A stretch of 33,834 nucleotides of DNA from positions 1 to 33,834 of the forward strand of contig CAIKUF010000282.1 in the NCBI GenBank assembly GCA_903830565.1, given 5' to 3'. Numbering within the stretch: position 1 is the stretch's first letter; each line of letters begins with the position of its first letter. Shown in pieces: positions 1-10,585 of the stretch. This DNA comes from an uncultured bacterium (GTDB lineage Bacteria > Pseudomonadota > Gammaproteobacteria > Burkholderiales > Burkholderiaceae_C). The position numbers and the translations under genes were made by a program. Below the pieces are notes generated by a model that searched no databases, was not told the DNA's origin, and worked only from the letters and a program-made list of their open reading frames with translations.

Positions 1-30
1 CAGCCGCGTCTCGTCCATGTCGATCACCAT
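1..30 (-). CDS. Start of a probable transposase/integrase, cut by the window edge
   Basis: Only ten codons are visible, reading MVIDMDETRL on the minus strand from an ATG at 30. An opening like this (M-x-D-M-[ND]-E-x-[RK]-L) is one I associate with DDE integrase-type transposases of proteobacterial insertion sequences, and the repeats just upstream fit an element end. No shine-dalgarno sequence is evident beyond a weak aggg against the start. Ten residues cannot settle the family, and an in-frame ATG four codons downstream could also be the start. Confidence 0.35.
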   Translation of the reverse strand, partial: MVIDMDETRL

Positions 31-71
31 CCCTGTGATGATCAACTCGCCCCCCATTGGGCCTCACGCCG

Positions 72-133
72 CCTCGCTCAGGCTCATTCCTCGTTGGAAA
101 CACGCCCCTCGTTCAGGCTCATACCACGTTGGA
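72..133. repeat. Pair of 27-bp direct repeats at the IS end
   Basis: The units cctcgctcaggctcattcct... (72-98) and cctcgttcaggctcatacca... (107-133) differ at three positions, with 8 bp between them. They sit between the putative transposase start and the chromosomal genes. The likely role is tandem transposase-binding sites, by analogy to IS ends with multiple internal repeats. Confidence 0.6.
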
Positions 134-234
134 CAAGGCTGAGCTCGGCAGCCGAGTCCCAATAGGAGGACAATACAGGGTTAAGCCGGCACAGCGCCGG
201 CACGCTTTCAACCCGGAATTCAAGCCCCAGCGCC

Positions 235-486
235 ATGGCCACACGACGTTCCGCACCCACTCCTCCCACCGACGGCTCGAACAAGCTGCGTCAATCGCAG
301 GCCGAGTACACCGCCGCCCGCCCGGCCCCGGAGCGCGGCGTGAAGCCGATGATGTCCAACTCCCGGATGTACGTTTGCCGGCGCTGCCAGGCGAACTTCA
401 AGACCGGCGACGGCAAGCCCGACCTGCGCCTGAGCGGTCTGGGCAAGTGCAACAAGTGCATTGCCGCGACGGCGGTCGCCGCCTGA
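235..486 (+). CDS. Small four-cysteine (zinc-ribbon-like) protein of unknown function
   Basis: This 83-residue protein has a charged, proline-rich N-terminal half and a C-terminal module with C48-x2-C51 and C72-x2-C75, the spacing of a small zinc ribbon or knuckle. There is no signal peptide or membrane segment, so it is likely cytoplasmic. Many basic residues surround the cysteines, which would suit nucleic-acid or protein contact, but this is inference. No good ribosome-binding site precedes the ATG; the MM at residues 39-40 (349) would be an alternative start that keeps the cysteine module. It lies 43 bp upstream of a lipoprotein gene on the same strand. I do not recognise the family. Confidence 0.6.
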   Translation: MATRRSAPTPPTDGSNKLRQSQAEYTAARPAPERGVKPMMSNSRMYVCRRCQANFKTGDGKPDLRLSGLGKCNKCIAATAVAA

Positions 487-529
487 GCCGTTCCTGACAG
501 GCCGCTGGCCGCCATCCAACGAGGTCAAC

Positions 530-1051
530 GTGTCGCAAGCGAGGTACCTGTGTGGTTGGTTCTTCGCCATCGCCATCGCCTGCACGCTTGCGCTGGGCGG
601 CTGCAGCGGCTATTCGCCCAAGAAGCTGCAGGCCGGCCAGACCGAGGCCGAGGTCGTGCAGCAGATGGGCCCCCCGACCGCGCGCTACGCGCTGCCGGGC
701 GGGGGCAAGCGCCTCGAATACGCCCGCGGCCCGGCCGGGCGCGAGACCTACATGGTCGACTTCGATGCCGGCGGCCGCATGACGACCTGGGACCAGGTCC
801 TGAACCTGCCCAACCTGTACGCGATCTCGCCCGGCATGACGCAAGACGAAGTGCTCTTGCGCGTCGGCCATCCGGGAACGACGTTCCCGATCAAGCGCCA
901 GCAACTCGTGCTCTGGAACTACCGCTACCCGACCAACGACTGCCTGTGGTTCCAGATCTCGATGGGCGACGACGGCAAGGTGATCACCGCCTCGCAGGGC
1001 ACCGACCCGCAGTGCGACGCGCCCAGCGACGCCCGTAGCGACGGCCGCTGA
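530..1051 (+). CDS. Outer-membrane lipoprotein with two BamE (SmpA/OmlA)-like repeats
   Basis: The GTG start at 530 is chosen because GAGG lies a few bases upstream and because it gives a clean lipoprotein signal: hydrophobic residues 9-23, then lipobox LGGC with acylated Cys25. The frame stays open upstream to 461 but would bury the signal peptide. The mature part (about 148 residues) holds two repeats of the pattern x-G-x-T-x-x-E-V-x-x-x-x-G-x-P. The first begins near LQAGQTEAEVVQQMGPP and the second near ISPGMTQDEVLLRVGHP. This is the hallmark of the SmpA/OmlA fold found in BamE, a part of the outer-membrane protein assembly machine. The real bamE usually has one such domain, so this is better read as a BamE-like paralogue than as BamE itself. 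Confidence 0.75.
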   Translation: MSQARYLCGWFFAIAIACTLALGGCSGYSPKKLQAGQTEAEVVQQMGPPTARYALPGGGKRLEYARGPAGRETYMVDFDAGGRMTTWDQVLNLPNLYAISPGMTQDEVLLRVGHPGTTFPIKRQQLVLWNYRYPTNDCLWFQISMGDDGKVITASQGTDPQCDAPSDARSDGR

Positions 1052-1072
1052 GCGCCGGGCCGCCTCGGCGCC

Positions 1073-3808
<2,736 letters not shown>

Positions 3809-4083
3809 GGTTTAGCTCCTGGGTCTTTCGTGCGGCAATGCCCGTTGAGCTTACGCACTTCCCGGCGATCGACATCAGCGTGTCGCCTCAAGCCCATGAT
3901 CGCAGCGCTGTGCCCTGCGCGCGGTGCGGCGGTGCCCTCGGTGCGTTGAGCGTTGCCCACACGTTCTCTGCGAAAGCGGGACAATGCCGGGCCGGATCGT
4001 GCGCCGACGACGTCCGGTGTCGCGTGCATCCACGCAGCGCGTTCACGATCTTCCCAACCCCTTCACCAGTCAGAAATCACTCC
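3809..4083. promoter_or_regulatory. Divergent intergenic region between acnA and the parvulin gene
   Basis: This 275-bp gap must hold the promoters of both genes. The only element I can point to is the acnA ribosome-binding site just outside its start. A gacaat sequence near 3982 could be a -10 box reading rightward, but the nearest TTG-type -35 is badly spaced. I see no convincing operator or small gene. Confidence 0.35.
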
Positions 4084-4965
4084 ATGCGAATCATCAAGAG
4101 CGGAATTCTTCTCGTCGGCGCTGCATCGCTGCTCATTCTTGGCGCCTGCAATCAGGGCAAGGACGCCAAGTCCGCCGACTCGGCAGCTGGCGGCCCGGCG
4201 GCTGCCACCGTGAACGGCGCGCCCATCAGCCAGAGCACCGTTGACGCCATCGTCAAGCAAGCCGCCAGCAGCGGCCGCCCCGACACGCCCGAAACGCGCA
4301 AGGCCATCATCGACCAGCTCGCGCTGCAGATGGTGATCGCGCAGGAGGCGATCAAGAAGGGGCTGGACAAGAGCCCCGAGGTGATGGAACAGGTGGAGGT
4401 GATGAAGCAGTCGGTGCTCGCCAACGCCTATGTGCAGGACTTCGTCAAGAGCAACCCGGTCACCGAAGAAGCGCTGAAGGCCGAGTACGAGCGCGTCAAG
4501 GCGACCGTCTCCGGCACCGAGTACAAGGCGCGCCACATCCTGGTCGAGAAGGAAGCCGAAGCCAAGGACATCATCGCCAAGCTCAAGAAGGACCCGGCGG
4601 CCTTCGCCAAGCTGGCTGCGGAGAAGTCCAAGGACCCCGGCTCGAAGGACAAGGGCGGCGATCTTGGCTGGTTCGACGTGCGGAGAATGGTCCCCGAATT
4701 CGGCGCCGCGGTGAGCAAGCTGGAGAAGGGCAAGTTCACTGAGGAGCCGGTGAAGACGCAGTTCGGCTACCACGTCATCCTGCTCGAAGACTCGCGACCG
4801 ATCGAAGCGCCGCCGCTGGAGGAGGTTACGCCCCAGCTCAAGCAGCAGCTCGCGCAGCAGGGCTGGCAGAAGCAGATCGATGCCCTCAAGACCGCGGCCA
4901 AGATCGAGATCGTCGGCGCGGCCGCTTCGGCGCCGGCGGCATCCGCTGCGTCGGCAGCGAAGTAG
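4084..4965 (+). CDS. Parvulin-type peptidyl-prolyl cis-trans isomerase lipoprotein (PpiC/PrsA-like)
   Basis: The 293-residue product starts with a lipoprotein signal (basic MRIIK, hydrophobic stretch, lipobox LGAC with Cys at about 21), so it should be membrane-anchored in the periplasm. An N-terminal SurA/PrsA-like helical segment (about 40-140) has the typical ARxTPETR/QMVIAQEAIKKG pattern. It is followed by a parvulin domain (about 146-238) beginning EYKARHILV, with GGDLGWFD and FGYHVILLED motifs. The tail is an alanine-rich low-complexity stretch. The ATG at 4084 is the start that gives the signal peptide; the ribosome-binding site is poor. Likely role: folding of secreted or outer-membrane proteins. 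It also resembles EpsD-type isomerases of exopolysaccharide loci, but no such genes are nearby. Confidence 0.88.
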   Translation: MRIIKSGILLVGAASLLILGACNQGKDAKSADSAAGGPAAATVNGAPISQSTVDAIVKQAASSGRPDTPETRKAIIDQLALQMVIAQEAIKKGLDKSPEVMEQVEVMKQSVLANAYVQDFVKSNPVTEEALKAEYERVKATVSGTEYKARHILVEKEAEAKDIIAKLKKDPAAFAKLAAEKSKDPGSKDKGGDLGWFDVRRMVPEFGAAVSKLEKGKFTEEPVKTQFGYHVILLEDSRPIEAPPLEEVTPQLKQQLAQQGWQKQIDALKTAAKIEIVGAAASAPAASAASAAK

Positions 4966-4969
4966 GATA

Positions 4970-5013
4970 GCGTCGGCCGACGCGGAACACTGTCGAGTGC
5001 GATTGTTCCGTGT
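4970..5013 (+). terminator. Two adjacent dyads after the parvulin gene
   Basis: A perfect 14-bp palindrome (gcgtcggccgacgc, 4970-4983) runs into a stem made of cggaaca (4983-4989) and tgttccg (5004-5010), extendable to ten pairs with one G-U. They begin five bases after the stop codon. No U-run follows, so intrinsic termination is uncertain. The second dyad could equally be an operator for the sulfatase gene downstream. Confidence 0.35.
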
Positions 5014-5033
5014 CGCCGCAAAGATTCACCGCA

Positions 5034-5055
5034 ATGCATGCAAGCCGGCATGCAT
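5034..5055. promoter_or_regulatory. Inverted repeat upstream of the sulfatase gene
   Basis: A perfect 8-bp inverted repeat (atgcatgc ... gcatgcat, 6-base spacer) sits 35 bp before the sulfatase start codon. Position and symmetry fit a regulator binding site or a leader hairpin. No regulator gene is found in the window, so the binding factor is unknown. Confidence 0.3.
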
Positions 5056-5090
5056 GAGCGTCGAATTCCAATAGCAACGGAGGTTCGATA

Positions 5091-6740
5091 GTGACTCGGA
5101 TTCGATTCTCGAAGATCGCTGCCTGGCTCGGCACGCTGCTCGTGGCGTTCAGTGCCGCGGCACCGGCACTCGCGCAGGCGCCGGTCGCCAAGCCCAACAT
5201 CATCCTGATCGTGTCCGACGACTTCGGCTACGGCGACATGGGAGCCTACGGCGGCGGCGTAGGCCGTGGGATGCCGACGCCCGCCCTGGACCGCATTTCA
5301 AACGAAGGCATGACCTTCTTCTCGAACTACGGCCAGCCGAGTTGCACGCCGGGCCGCGCCGCGATACAGACCGGGCGCATCCCCAACCGCAGCGGCATGA
5401 CGACCGTGGCCTTCCAGGGCCAGGGCGGTGGCCTGCCGGCGGCTGAGTGGACGCTGGCGTCCGTATTGAAGACCGCGGGCTACAACACCTTCTTCAGCGG
5501 CAAGTGGCACCTCGGCGAGGCGGACTACGCGCTGCCCACCGCGCAGGGCTACGACGAGATGAAGTACGTCGGCCTGTACCACCTCAACGCCTACACCTAT
5601 GCCGACCCGCAATGGTTCCCGGCCATGCCGGATGAACTGCGCGCGTTGTTCACCAAGGTGACCAGGGGCATGTTGTCGGGCACGGCCGGCGGCAAGACGA
5701 TCGAGGAATTCAAGGTCAACGGCGAGTATGTGAACACGCCCGAGAAGGGCATGGTCGGGATCCCGTTCCTCGACGAGTACATCGAAAAGGCCTCGATCGA
5801 CTACCTCGATCGCGCCGCCAAGGGCGGCAAGCCCTTCTTCATGAACATCAACTTCATGAAGGTGCACCAGCCGAACATGCCGCACCCGGACTTCATTCAC
5901 AAGTCGATTTCCAAGAGCAAGTTCGCCGACTCCATCGTCGAGAACGACGCCCGGATCGGCAGGGTATTGGACAAGGTGCGCGCGCTCGGCCTCGACAAGA
6001 ACACGTATGTCTTCTGGACCACCGACAACGGCGCGTGGCAGGACGTCTACCCCGACGCCGGCTACACGCCGTTCCGTGGCACCAAGGGCACGGTGCGCGA
6101 AGGTGGCGCCCGCGTTCCCGCACTCGCCTGGGGCCCGGGCATCAAGGCCGGCACCAAGAACCACGACATCGTCGGTGGCCTGGATTACATGGCCACCTTT
6201 GCCGCGATGGCCGGAGTCAAACTGCCGGAGAAGGATCGCGCGGGCCAGCCCACCATCTTCGACAGCTACGACATGGCGCCACTCTTGTTCGGCAGCGGCA
6301 AGTGGCAGCGCGACAAGTGGTTCTATTTCACCGAGAACGAGTTGTCGCCCGGGGCATTCCGCTACAAGCAGTTCAAGTTCGTGTTCAACCTGCGCGGCGA
6401 CGATGGCGCTCACACCGGTGGCCTTGCGGTAGATTCCAACCTCGGCTGGAAAGGCGCGGAAAAGTATGTTGCGGCCGCTCCGCAGATCTTCGATTTACTT
6501 GCCGACCCGCAGGAGCGCTACGACATCCTGATGAACAGCTTCACCGAGAACACCTGGACCGCGCCGATCATGGCCGACGCGATCAAGGGACTGATGGAGT
6601 CCTACATCAAGTACCCGCCCCGCAAGGTGCAGAGCGACGCATACTCGGGTCCGATCACGATCACCAACTTCCAGAAGTTCGAGTGGCTGCGCGATCAGCT
6701 CAAGAAGGACGGCATGAACTTGAGTCTTCCCGGGCAGTGA
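5091..6740 (+). CDS. Secreted arylsulfatase-type sulfatase (formylglycine class)
   Basis: This 549-residue enzyme hydrolyses a sulfate ester to alcohol and sulfate. A signal peptide (about residues 1-29, ending ALAQA) directs it to the periplasm. The type I sulfatase core opens with NIILIVSDDFGYGDMGAYGG, whose D-D pair binds calcium. The active-site signature is C85-T-P-G-R, where Cys85 must be oxidised to formylglycine by a separate maturase that is not encoded here. Further family motifs are FFSGKWHLGE (about 140) and the late metal-binding TTDNGAWQD (about 308). The GTG start at 5091 follows GGAGG at good spacing. The substrate cannot be read from sequence; the context of alkylsulfatase, alcohol oxidase and aldehyde dehydrogenase suggests organic sulfate esters. 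It begins a same-strand run that extends to 12552. Confidence 0.93.
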   Translation: MTRIRFSKIAAWLGTLLVAFSAAAPALAQAPVAKPNIILIVSDDFGYGDMGAYGGGVGRGMPTPALDRISNEGMTFFSNYGQPSCTPGRAAIQTGRIPNRSGMTTVAFQGQGGGLPAAEWTLASVLKTAGYNTFFSGKWHLGEADYALPTAQGYDEMKYVGLYHLNAYTYADPQWFPAMPDELRALFTKVTRGMLSGTAGGKTIEEFKVNGEYVNTPEKGMVGIPFLDEYIEKASIDYLDRAAKGGKPFFMNINFMKVHQPNMPHPDFIHKSISKSKFADSIVENDARIGRVLDKVRALGLDKNTYVFWTTDNGAWQDVYPDAGYTPFRGTKGTVREGGARVPALAWGPGIKAGTKNHDIVGGLDYMATFAAMAGVKLPEKDRAGQPTIFDSYDMAPLLFGSGKWQRDKWFYFTENELSPGAFRYKQFKFVFNLRGDDGAHTGGLAVDSNLGWKGAEKYVAAAPQIFDLLADPQERYDILMNSFTENTWTAPIMADAIKGLMESYIKYPPRKVQSDAYSGPITITNFQKFEWLRDQLKKDGMNLSLPGQ

Positions 6741-6781
6741 GTATCTGACCTGCGGCCCCCCGGGGTCCACGTCGGACCGAA

Positions 6782-6807
6782 AGCGACGCGCCGCCGCGCG
6801 CGTCGTT
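6782..6807 (+). terminator. Strong GC hairpin after the sulfatase gene
   Basis: Arms gacgcgc (6785-6791) and gcgcgtc (6798-6804) pair perfectly across a 6-base loop and extend to about ten pairs (6782-6807). The following sequence is gttgtc-repeated rather than a clean T-run. It may terminate or attenuate transcription between the sulfatase and the membrane protein gene. Confidence 0.4.
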
Positions 6808-6850
6808 GTCGTTGTCGTAGCGCCGGAATAACGCTCGAAGGAGGAGTGCA

Positions 6851-7366
6851 ATGCGCAGCCACTTCATGGCCAAGGTCAAGGAAGAGTTCTTCGAGCTTCT
6901 GCCGCCGACGATCTTCTTCTTCGTCACCTTGCACATGATCGTGCTGATCCGGTCGCTGATGCTCAAGGGCACGGGCATCCCTGTCGTGTCGTCGATCGTC
7001 GTCACCGTGGGCGCCCTCACGCTTGGCAAGGCGGTGCTGCTCGCCGACGCGCTGCCCCTGGTCAACCGTTTCCCCGACAAGCCGCTCGCCTACAACGTGG
7101 TGTGGAAGACGGCGATCTACTTCGTTGCCGCGACCTTCATCCACTACCTCGAGAATCTCTTGGATGCCTGGAGATCGGCCGGCGGCCTGGTGGCCGCCAA
7201 CGAGAAACTGCTGGCCGAGATCGTGTGGCCGCATTTCTGGGCGATCGAGATGCTGCTGGCGGCGCTCCTGCTGATGTATTGCGTCATCCGCGAATTCAGT
7301 CGCGCGATCGGGCGCGACAAGGTGATTTCCCTGTTCTTCGGCCCGCTGCCGCGGACACCGGTCTGA
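6851..7366 (+). CDS. Four-helix integral membrane protein of unknown function
   Basis: The 171-residue product has four hydrophobic segments at about 16-38, 42-68, 82-105 and 126-150, with a charged N-terminus (KVKEEF) and a basic C-terminal tail. There is no signal peptide, and residues near 105-125 form a hydrophilic loop. A strong ribosome-binding site (GGAGGAG) precedes the ATG. It lies 110 bp after the sulfatase and 100 bp before the GMC oxidoreductase on the same strand, so a role beside those enzymes (for example as a membrane partner) is possible but unproven. I do not recognise a named family. Confidence 0.75.
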   Translation: MRSHFMAKVKEEFFELLPPTIFFFVTLHMIVLIRSLMLKGTGIPVVSSIVVTVGALTLGKAVLLADALPLVNRFPDKPLAYNVVWKTAIYFVAATFIHYLENLLDAWRSAGGLVAANEKLLAEIVWPHFWAIEMLLAALLLMYCVIREFSRAIGRDKVISLFFGPLPRTPV

Positions 7367-7466
7367 ACGCTGCGACCGCAACCGATCGCCGCGGGGTAAA
7401 GTGCATGGTCGGCCGCTTGCAGGGCCATTCATTCTTGGCAGCGGCTGAGCTGGTGCCGCCCAACCT

Positions 7467-9077
7467 ATGACAACCGCCATGGCACACAACGGCTTCGACT
7501 ACGACTGGCTGATCGTCGGCTCGGGCTTTGGCGGCAGCGTCTCGGCGCTGCGGCTGACGGAGAAGGGCTACCGCGTCGGCGTCCTCGAATGTGGGCGCCG
7601 CTACCGCGACGAGGACCACGCGAAGACGACCTGGAACCTGCGCCGCTTCCTGTGGGCGCCGGCGTTCGGCCTGCGCGGGATTCTTCGCCTCACGCCGTTC
7701 AAGGACATCTTCGTCGCCAGCGGTTCGGCCGTCGGCGGCGGCAGCGTCGTCTACGCCTGCACGCTGTACCGGGCCGCACCGGCGTTCTTCGCCAACCCGC
7801 AGTGGGCCGACCTGGCCGACTGGGCCACGGCGCTCAAGCCGCATTACGACACCGCCGAACGCATGTTGGGCGTGAACCAGGTGCCCTTCGAGAGCGACGG
7901 CCAGATCCTGCTCAAGGAGATGGCGGCGCATTTCGGCTGCGAGCAGACCTTCACGCGAACGCCCGTCGGCATCTTCTTCGGCAAGCCGGGCGCGGCCGTG
8001 CCCGATCCGTACTTCGGCGGCAGCGGGCCCGAGCGCAGCGGCTGCATGCGTTGCGGCGCGTGCATGGTGGGCTGCCGTGTCGGGGCGAAGAACACGCTGG
8101 TCAAAAACTACCTGTGGTTTGCCGAGAAGGCGGGCGCAGAGGTGATGCCAGACCAGGAGGTGGTCGACATCCGCCCGCTGGGGGCGGCCGACGGCAGCGA
8201 CGGTTACCGCGTCGTGACCGAATGGCCGGGCGCGTGGTTCAGCAAGCGGCGGCGCAGCTTCACCGCGCGCGGCGTCGTCGTCGCCGCCGGCGCGCTGGGA
8301 ACGAACCGGCTGCTCGCCAAGTGCAAGCTCTCGGGCTCGCTGCCCGCGATCAGCGACCGCCTCGGTGAGCTCGTGCGCACGAACAGCGAAGCGATCCTCG
8401 CCGTGCGGCTGCCAGGTGACAAGCTCAATCCGGCGAACGACGTCGCCATCAGCGCCAGCATCCACCCCAAGGCCGACACGCACATCGAGTTCGTCACCTA
8501 CGGCCCGAAGGGCGACTTCATGTCGACCCAGCTCACGCTGCTGACCGGCGAGGGCTCGCGCGTGACGCGCCCGCTGCGCCTGCTGGGCGGCATCGTGCGC
8601 CACCCGGTGCGCTTCGCGAAGGCCTCTTGGCCATTCGGCTGGGGTCGCCATTCGGTGCTTCTGCTGGTGATGCAGACGCTGGACAACGCGATCAGCTTTC
8701 GCGCCAAACGCGGCCTGTTCGGCGGCACGGTGCTCTCGACCGCGCAGAACCCAGAGAAGCCGAACCCGACCTTCATTCCGCTCGCCAACCAGGCCGCGGA
8801 GTGGCTGGCCGCGCACACCGGCGGTACTGCGCAGAGCTCGCTCCTCGAATCGATCGCCAGCATTCCGACAACGGCGCACTTGCTCGGCGGCGCGGTGATC
8901 GGCCGCGATGCAGCGAGCGGCGTCGTCGACCGCTACAACCGCGCCTTCGGCTACCAGAATCTGCTCGTCTGCGACGGCTCGGCGATGCCAGCCAACCCGG
9001 GCGTGAACCCTTCGCTCACCATCACCGCCATCGCCGAACACGCGATGAGCCACGTTCCCGCCCGCCAAAGCCACTGA
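7467..9077 (+). CDS. GMC-family FAD oxidoreductase with a ferredoxin-like cysteine cluster
   Basis: This 536-residue FAD enzyme opens with the dinucleotide-binding motif IVGSGFGGSVSALRL (about 16-30) and has the GMC C-terminal signature NPGVNPSLTITAIAEHAM near the end. The subgroup resembles cholesterol oxidase-like and long-chain alcohol oxidases rather than choline dehydrogenase. Its oddity is C193-x2-C196-x2-C199-x3-C203 (GCMRCGACMVGCRVGAKNT). This is the spacing of a [4Fe-4S] ferredoxin site, but with Arg instead of the usual Pro after the last Cys. Likely reaction: oxidation of an alcohol to an aldehyde or ketone. The aldehyde dehydrogenase gene follows 32 bp later, which fits passing the aldehyde on. 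The start is uncertain: ATG at 7467 or 7479, neither with a clear ribosome-binding site. Confidence 0.85.
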   Translation: MTTAMAHNGFDYDWLIVGSGFGGSVSALRLTEKGYRVGVLECGRRYRDEDHAKTTWNLRRFLWAPAFGLRGILRLTPFKDIFVASGSAVGGGSVVYACTLYRAAPAFFANPQWADLADWATALKPHYDTAERMLGVNQVPFESDGQILLKEMAAHFGCEQTFTRTPVGIFFGKPGAAVPDPYFGGSGPERSGCMRCGACMVGCRVGAKNTLVKNYLWFAEKAGAEVMPDQEVVDIRPLGAADGSDGYRVVTEWPGAWFSKRRRSFTARGVVVAAGALGTNRLLAKCKLSGSLPAISDRLGELVRTNSEAILAVRLPGDKLNPANDVAISASIHPKADTHIEFVTYGPKGDFMSTQLTLLTGEGSRVTRPLRLLGGIVRHPVRFAKASWPFGWGRHSVLLLVMQTLDNAISFRAKRGLFGGTVLSTAQNPEKPNPTFIPLANQAAEWLAAHTGGTAQSSLLESIASIPTTAHLLGGAVIGRDAASGVVDRYNRAFGYQNLLVCDGSAMPANPGVNPSLTITAIAEHAMSHVPARQSH

Positions 9078-9109
9078 AGACCAGCCATGACGCCGGCAAG
9101 GAGACCGAC

Positions 9110-10585
9110 ATGAACGACCTGACCCAGGCCATCCACCTGACAGATCCCGCCGTCGAGCGCGTGCAGCGCCTTTTCGCGGCGCAGGAAGCGGCCTATCTGA
9201 AGGCCCCGTACCCGAGCGCCGAGGACAGGCAGGCCCGGCTGAAGGCGCTCAAGACGCAGGTCTCACGCTACCAGGATGTGCTCGCCGAGGCGATCTGCCG
9301 CGACTTCGGCTTTCGCTCGGCGTCCGAATCGAAGATGCTCGACCTACTCGGCTCCATGCTCGAGATCAGCCACGCGATCTCGCACCTCAAGCGCTGGATG
9401 AAGCCGAGCCGGCGCTCGACCGAGCTGCTCTTCCTGAGCAACAGCGTCAAGGTGACCTACCAGCCCAAGGGCGTGGTCGGGATCATCGTGCCGTGGAACT
9501 TTCCCGTCTACCTCGCCCTCGGGCCGACGGCCGCCGCGCTCGCGGCGGGCAACCGGGTGATGATCAAGATGGCCGAGGTCACGCCGGCCACCAACGCGGT
9601 CTTCAAGCGCATGCTGGCCGAGATCTTCAGCGAAGACCAAGTCGCAGTGTTCGGCGAGGAGTTGCTCGACCCGAACGTCTTTACCGCCCTCCCGTTCAAC
9701 CACATCATCTTCACCGGCTCGCCGGCCGTCGGCCGCATCGTGATGCGCACCGCGGCCGAGAACCTGACGCCGCTAACGCTCGAACTTGGTGGCAAGTCGC
9801 CGGCGGTGGTGACGCGCAACTACCCGCTGGCCGACGCGGCGACGCGCATCACGCACGGCAAGACGGCCAACTGCGGGCAAATCTGCGTCTCGCCCGACTA
9901 CGCGCTGGTGCCGCGCGAGAGCGTGCCCGAGTTCATCGTCGGCGTGCGGGCTGCGTTCGAGCGCCTGTACGGCAAGCGCAGCGACGGCAACCCGGACTAC
10001 ACCTCGATCATCCACGACCGCCACTACCAGCGCGCGCTCAAGCTGCTCGACGACGCGCGCGCCCGCGGCGCGCACATCGAGGCCCTGGCCCCGGCGCCGG
10101 TCGGGGCTGGGCGCCAGATGCCGCTGCACATCGTGACCCACCTGACGCCCGAGATGGCGGTGATGCGCGAGGAACTCTTCGGCCCCATCCTGCCGGTCGT
10201 TCCCTACGACACGATGGACGAGGCGATCCGTTTCATCAACGAGCGCCCGCGCCCGCTGGCGCTGTACTGCTTCAGCCGCGACGCCAACGAGCGCGAGGAG
10301 TTGTTGCGCAGAACGCACTCGGGCGGCGTGACCGTCAACGACTGGGCCTGGCACGTCATCAACCACGACGCGCCGTTCGGCGGCATCGGCAACTCGGGCA
10401 TGGGCACGTATCACGGCGTGGAGGGCTTTCGCGAGCTCTCGCACGCAAAGACGGTGTTCAGGCGCCAGCGCTTCTTCCCGACCTTTCTCTTCTATCCGCC
10501 TTACGGCAACTTCGTTCAGCGCCTGGTGCTGAGCACCTTCCTTGGCAAGGCCGACCCCAAACTCGGTTCAGGAGCCGGCAAATGA
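9110..10585 (+). CDS. Aldehyde dehydrogenase (coniferyl-aldehyde/ALDH3-like)
   Basis: This 491-residue protein oxidises an aldehyde to the acid with NAD(P)+. Key residues are in place: the Asn of VPWNFPVYL, the general-base Glu225 in LELGGKSP, and nucleophile Cys259 in NCGQICVSPDY. The EELFGPILPV motif and a hydrophobic C-terminus (FPTFLFYPPYGNFVQRLVL) are like those of fatty-aldehyde and coniferyl-aldehyde dehydrogenases of the ALDH3 type. The ATG at 9110 follows AAGGAG. Its stop codon overlaps the next gene's start (ATGA at 10582), indicating translational coupling with the alkylsulfatase. Context suggests a long-chain or alkyl aldehyde released from a sulfate ester via the GMC enzyme; the common database label coniferyl-aldehyde dehydrogenase should not be taken as its substrate. 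Confidence 0.92.
   Translation: MNDLTQAIHLTDPAVERVQRLFAAQEAAYLKAPYPSAEDRQARLKALKTQVSRYQDVLAEAICRDFGFRSASESKMLDLLGSMLEISHAISHLKRWMKPSRRSTELLFLSNSVKVTYQPKGVVGIIVPWNFPVYLALGPTAAALAAGNRVMIKMAEVTPATNAVFKRMLAEIFSEDQVAVFGEELLDPNVFTALPFNHIIFTGSPAVGRIVMRTAAENLTPLTLELGGKSPAVVTRNYPLADAATRITHGKTANCGQICVSPDYALVPRESVPEFIVGVRAAFERLYGKRSDGNPDYTSIIHDRHYQRALKLLDDARARGAHIEALAPAPVGAGRQMPLHIVTHLTPEMAVMREELFGPILPVVPYDTMDEAIRFINERPRPLALYCFSRDANEREELLRRTHSGGVTVNDWAWHVINHDAPFGGIGNSGMGTYHGVEGFRELSHAKTVFRRQRFFPTFLFYPPYGNFVQRLVLSTFLGKADPKLGSGAGK

Larger units (their letters stand above)
1..137 (-). mobile_element. Terminal region of an insertion sequence running off the left edge
   Basis: Seen: two 27-bp direct repeats at 72-98 and 107-133 (24 of 27 bases identical, period 35) lie directly upstream of a minus-strand start codon at 30. 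Closely spaced repeats at an element end are typical of transposase-binding sites. The outer boundary is probably near 133-137, where the reverse strand reads TTGTCCAACG. This is inferred, because the other end and any target duplication are outside the window. Confidence 0.5.

Noticed and set aside
67-137. Direct repeats at the left edge as a CRISPR array
   Set aside because: Only two units with 8-bp spacing, and a transposase start lies next to them.
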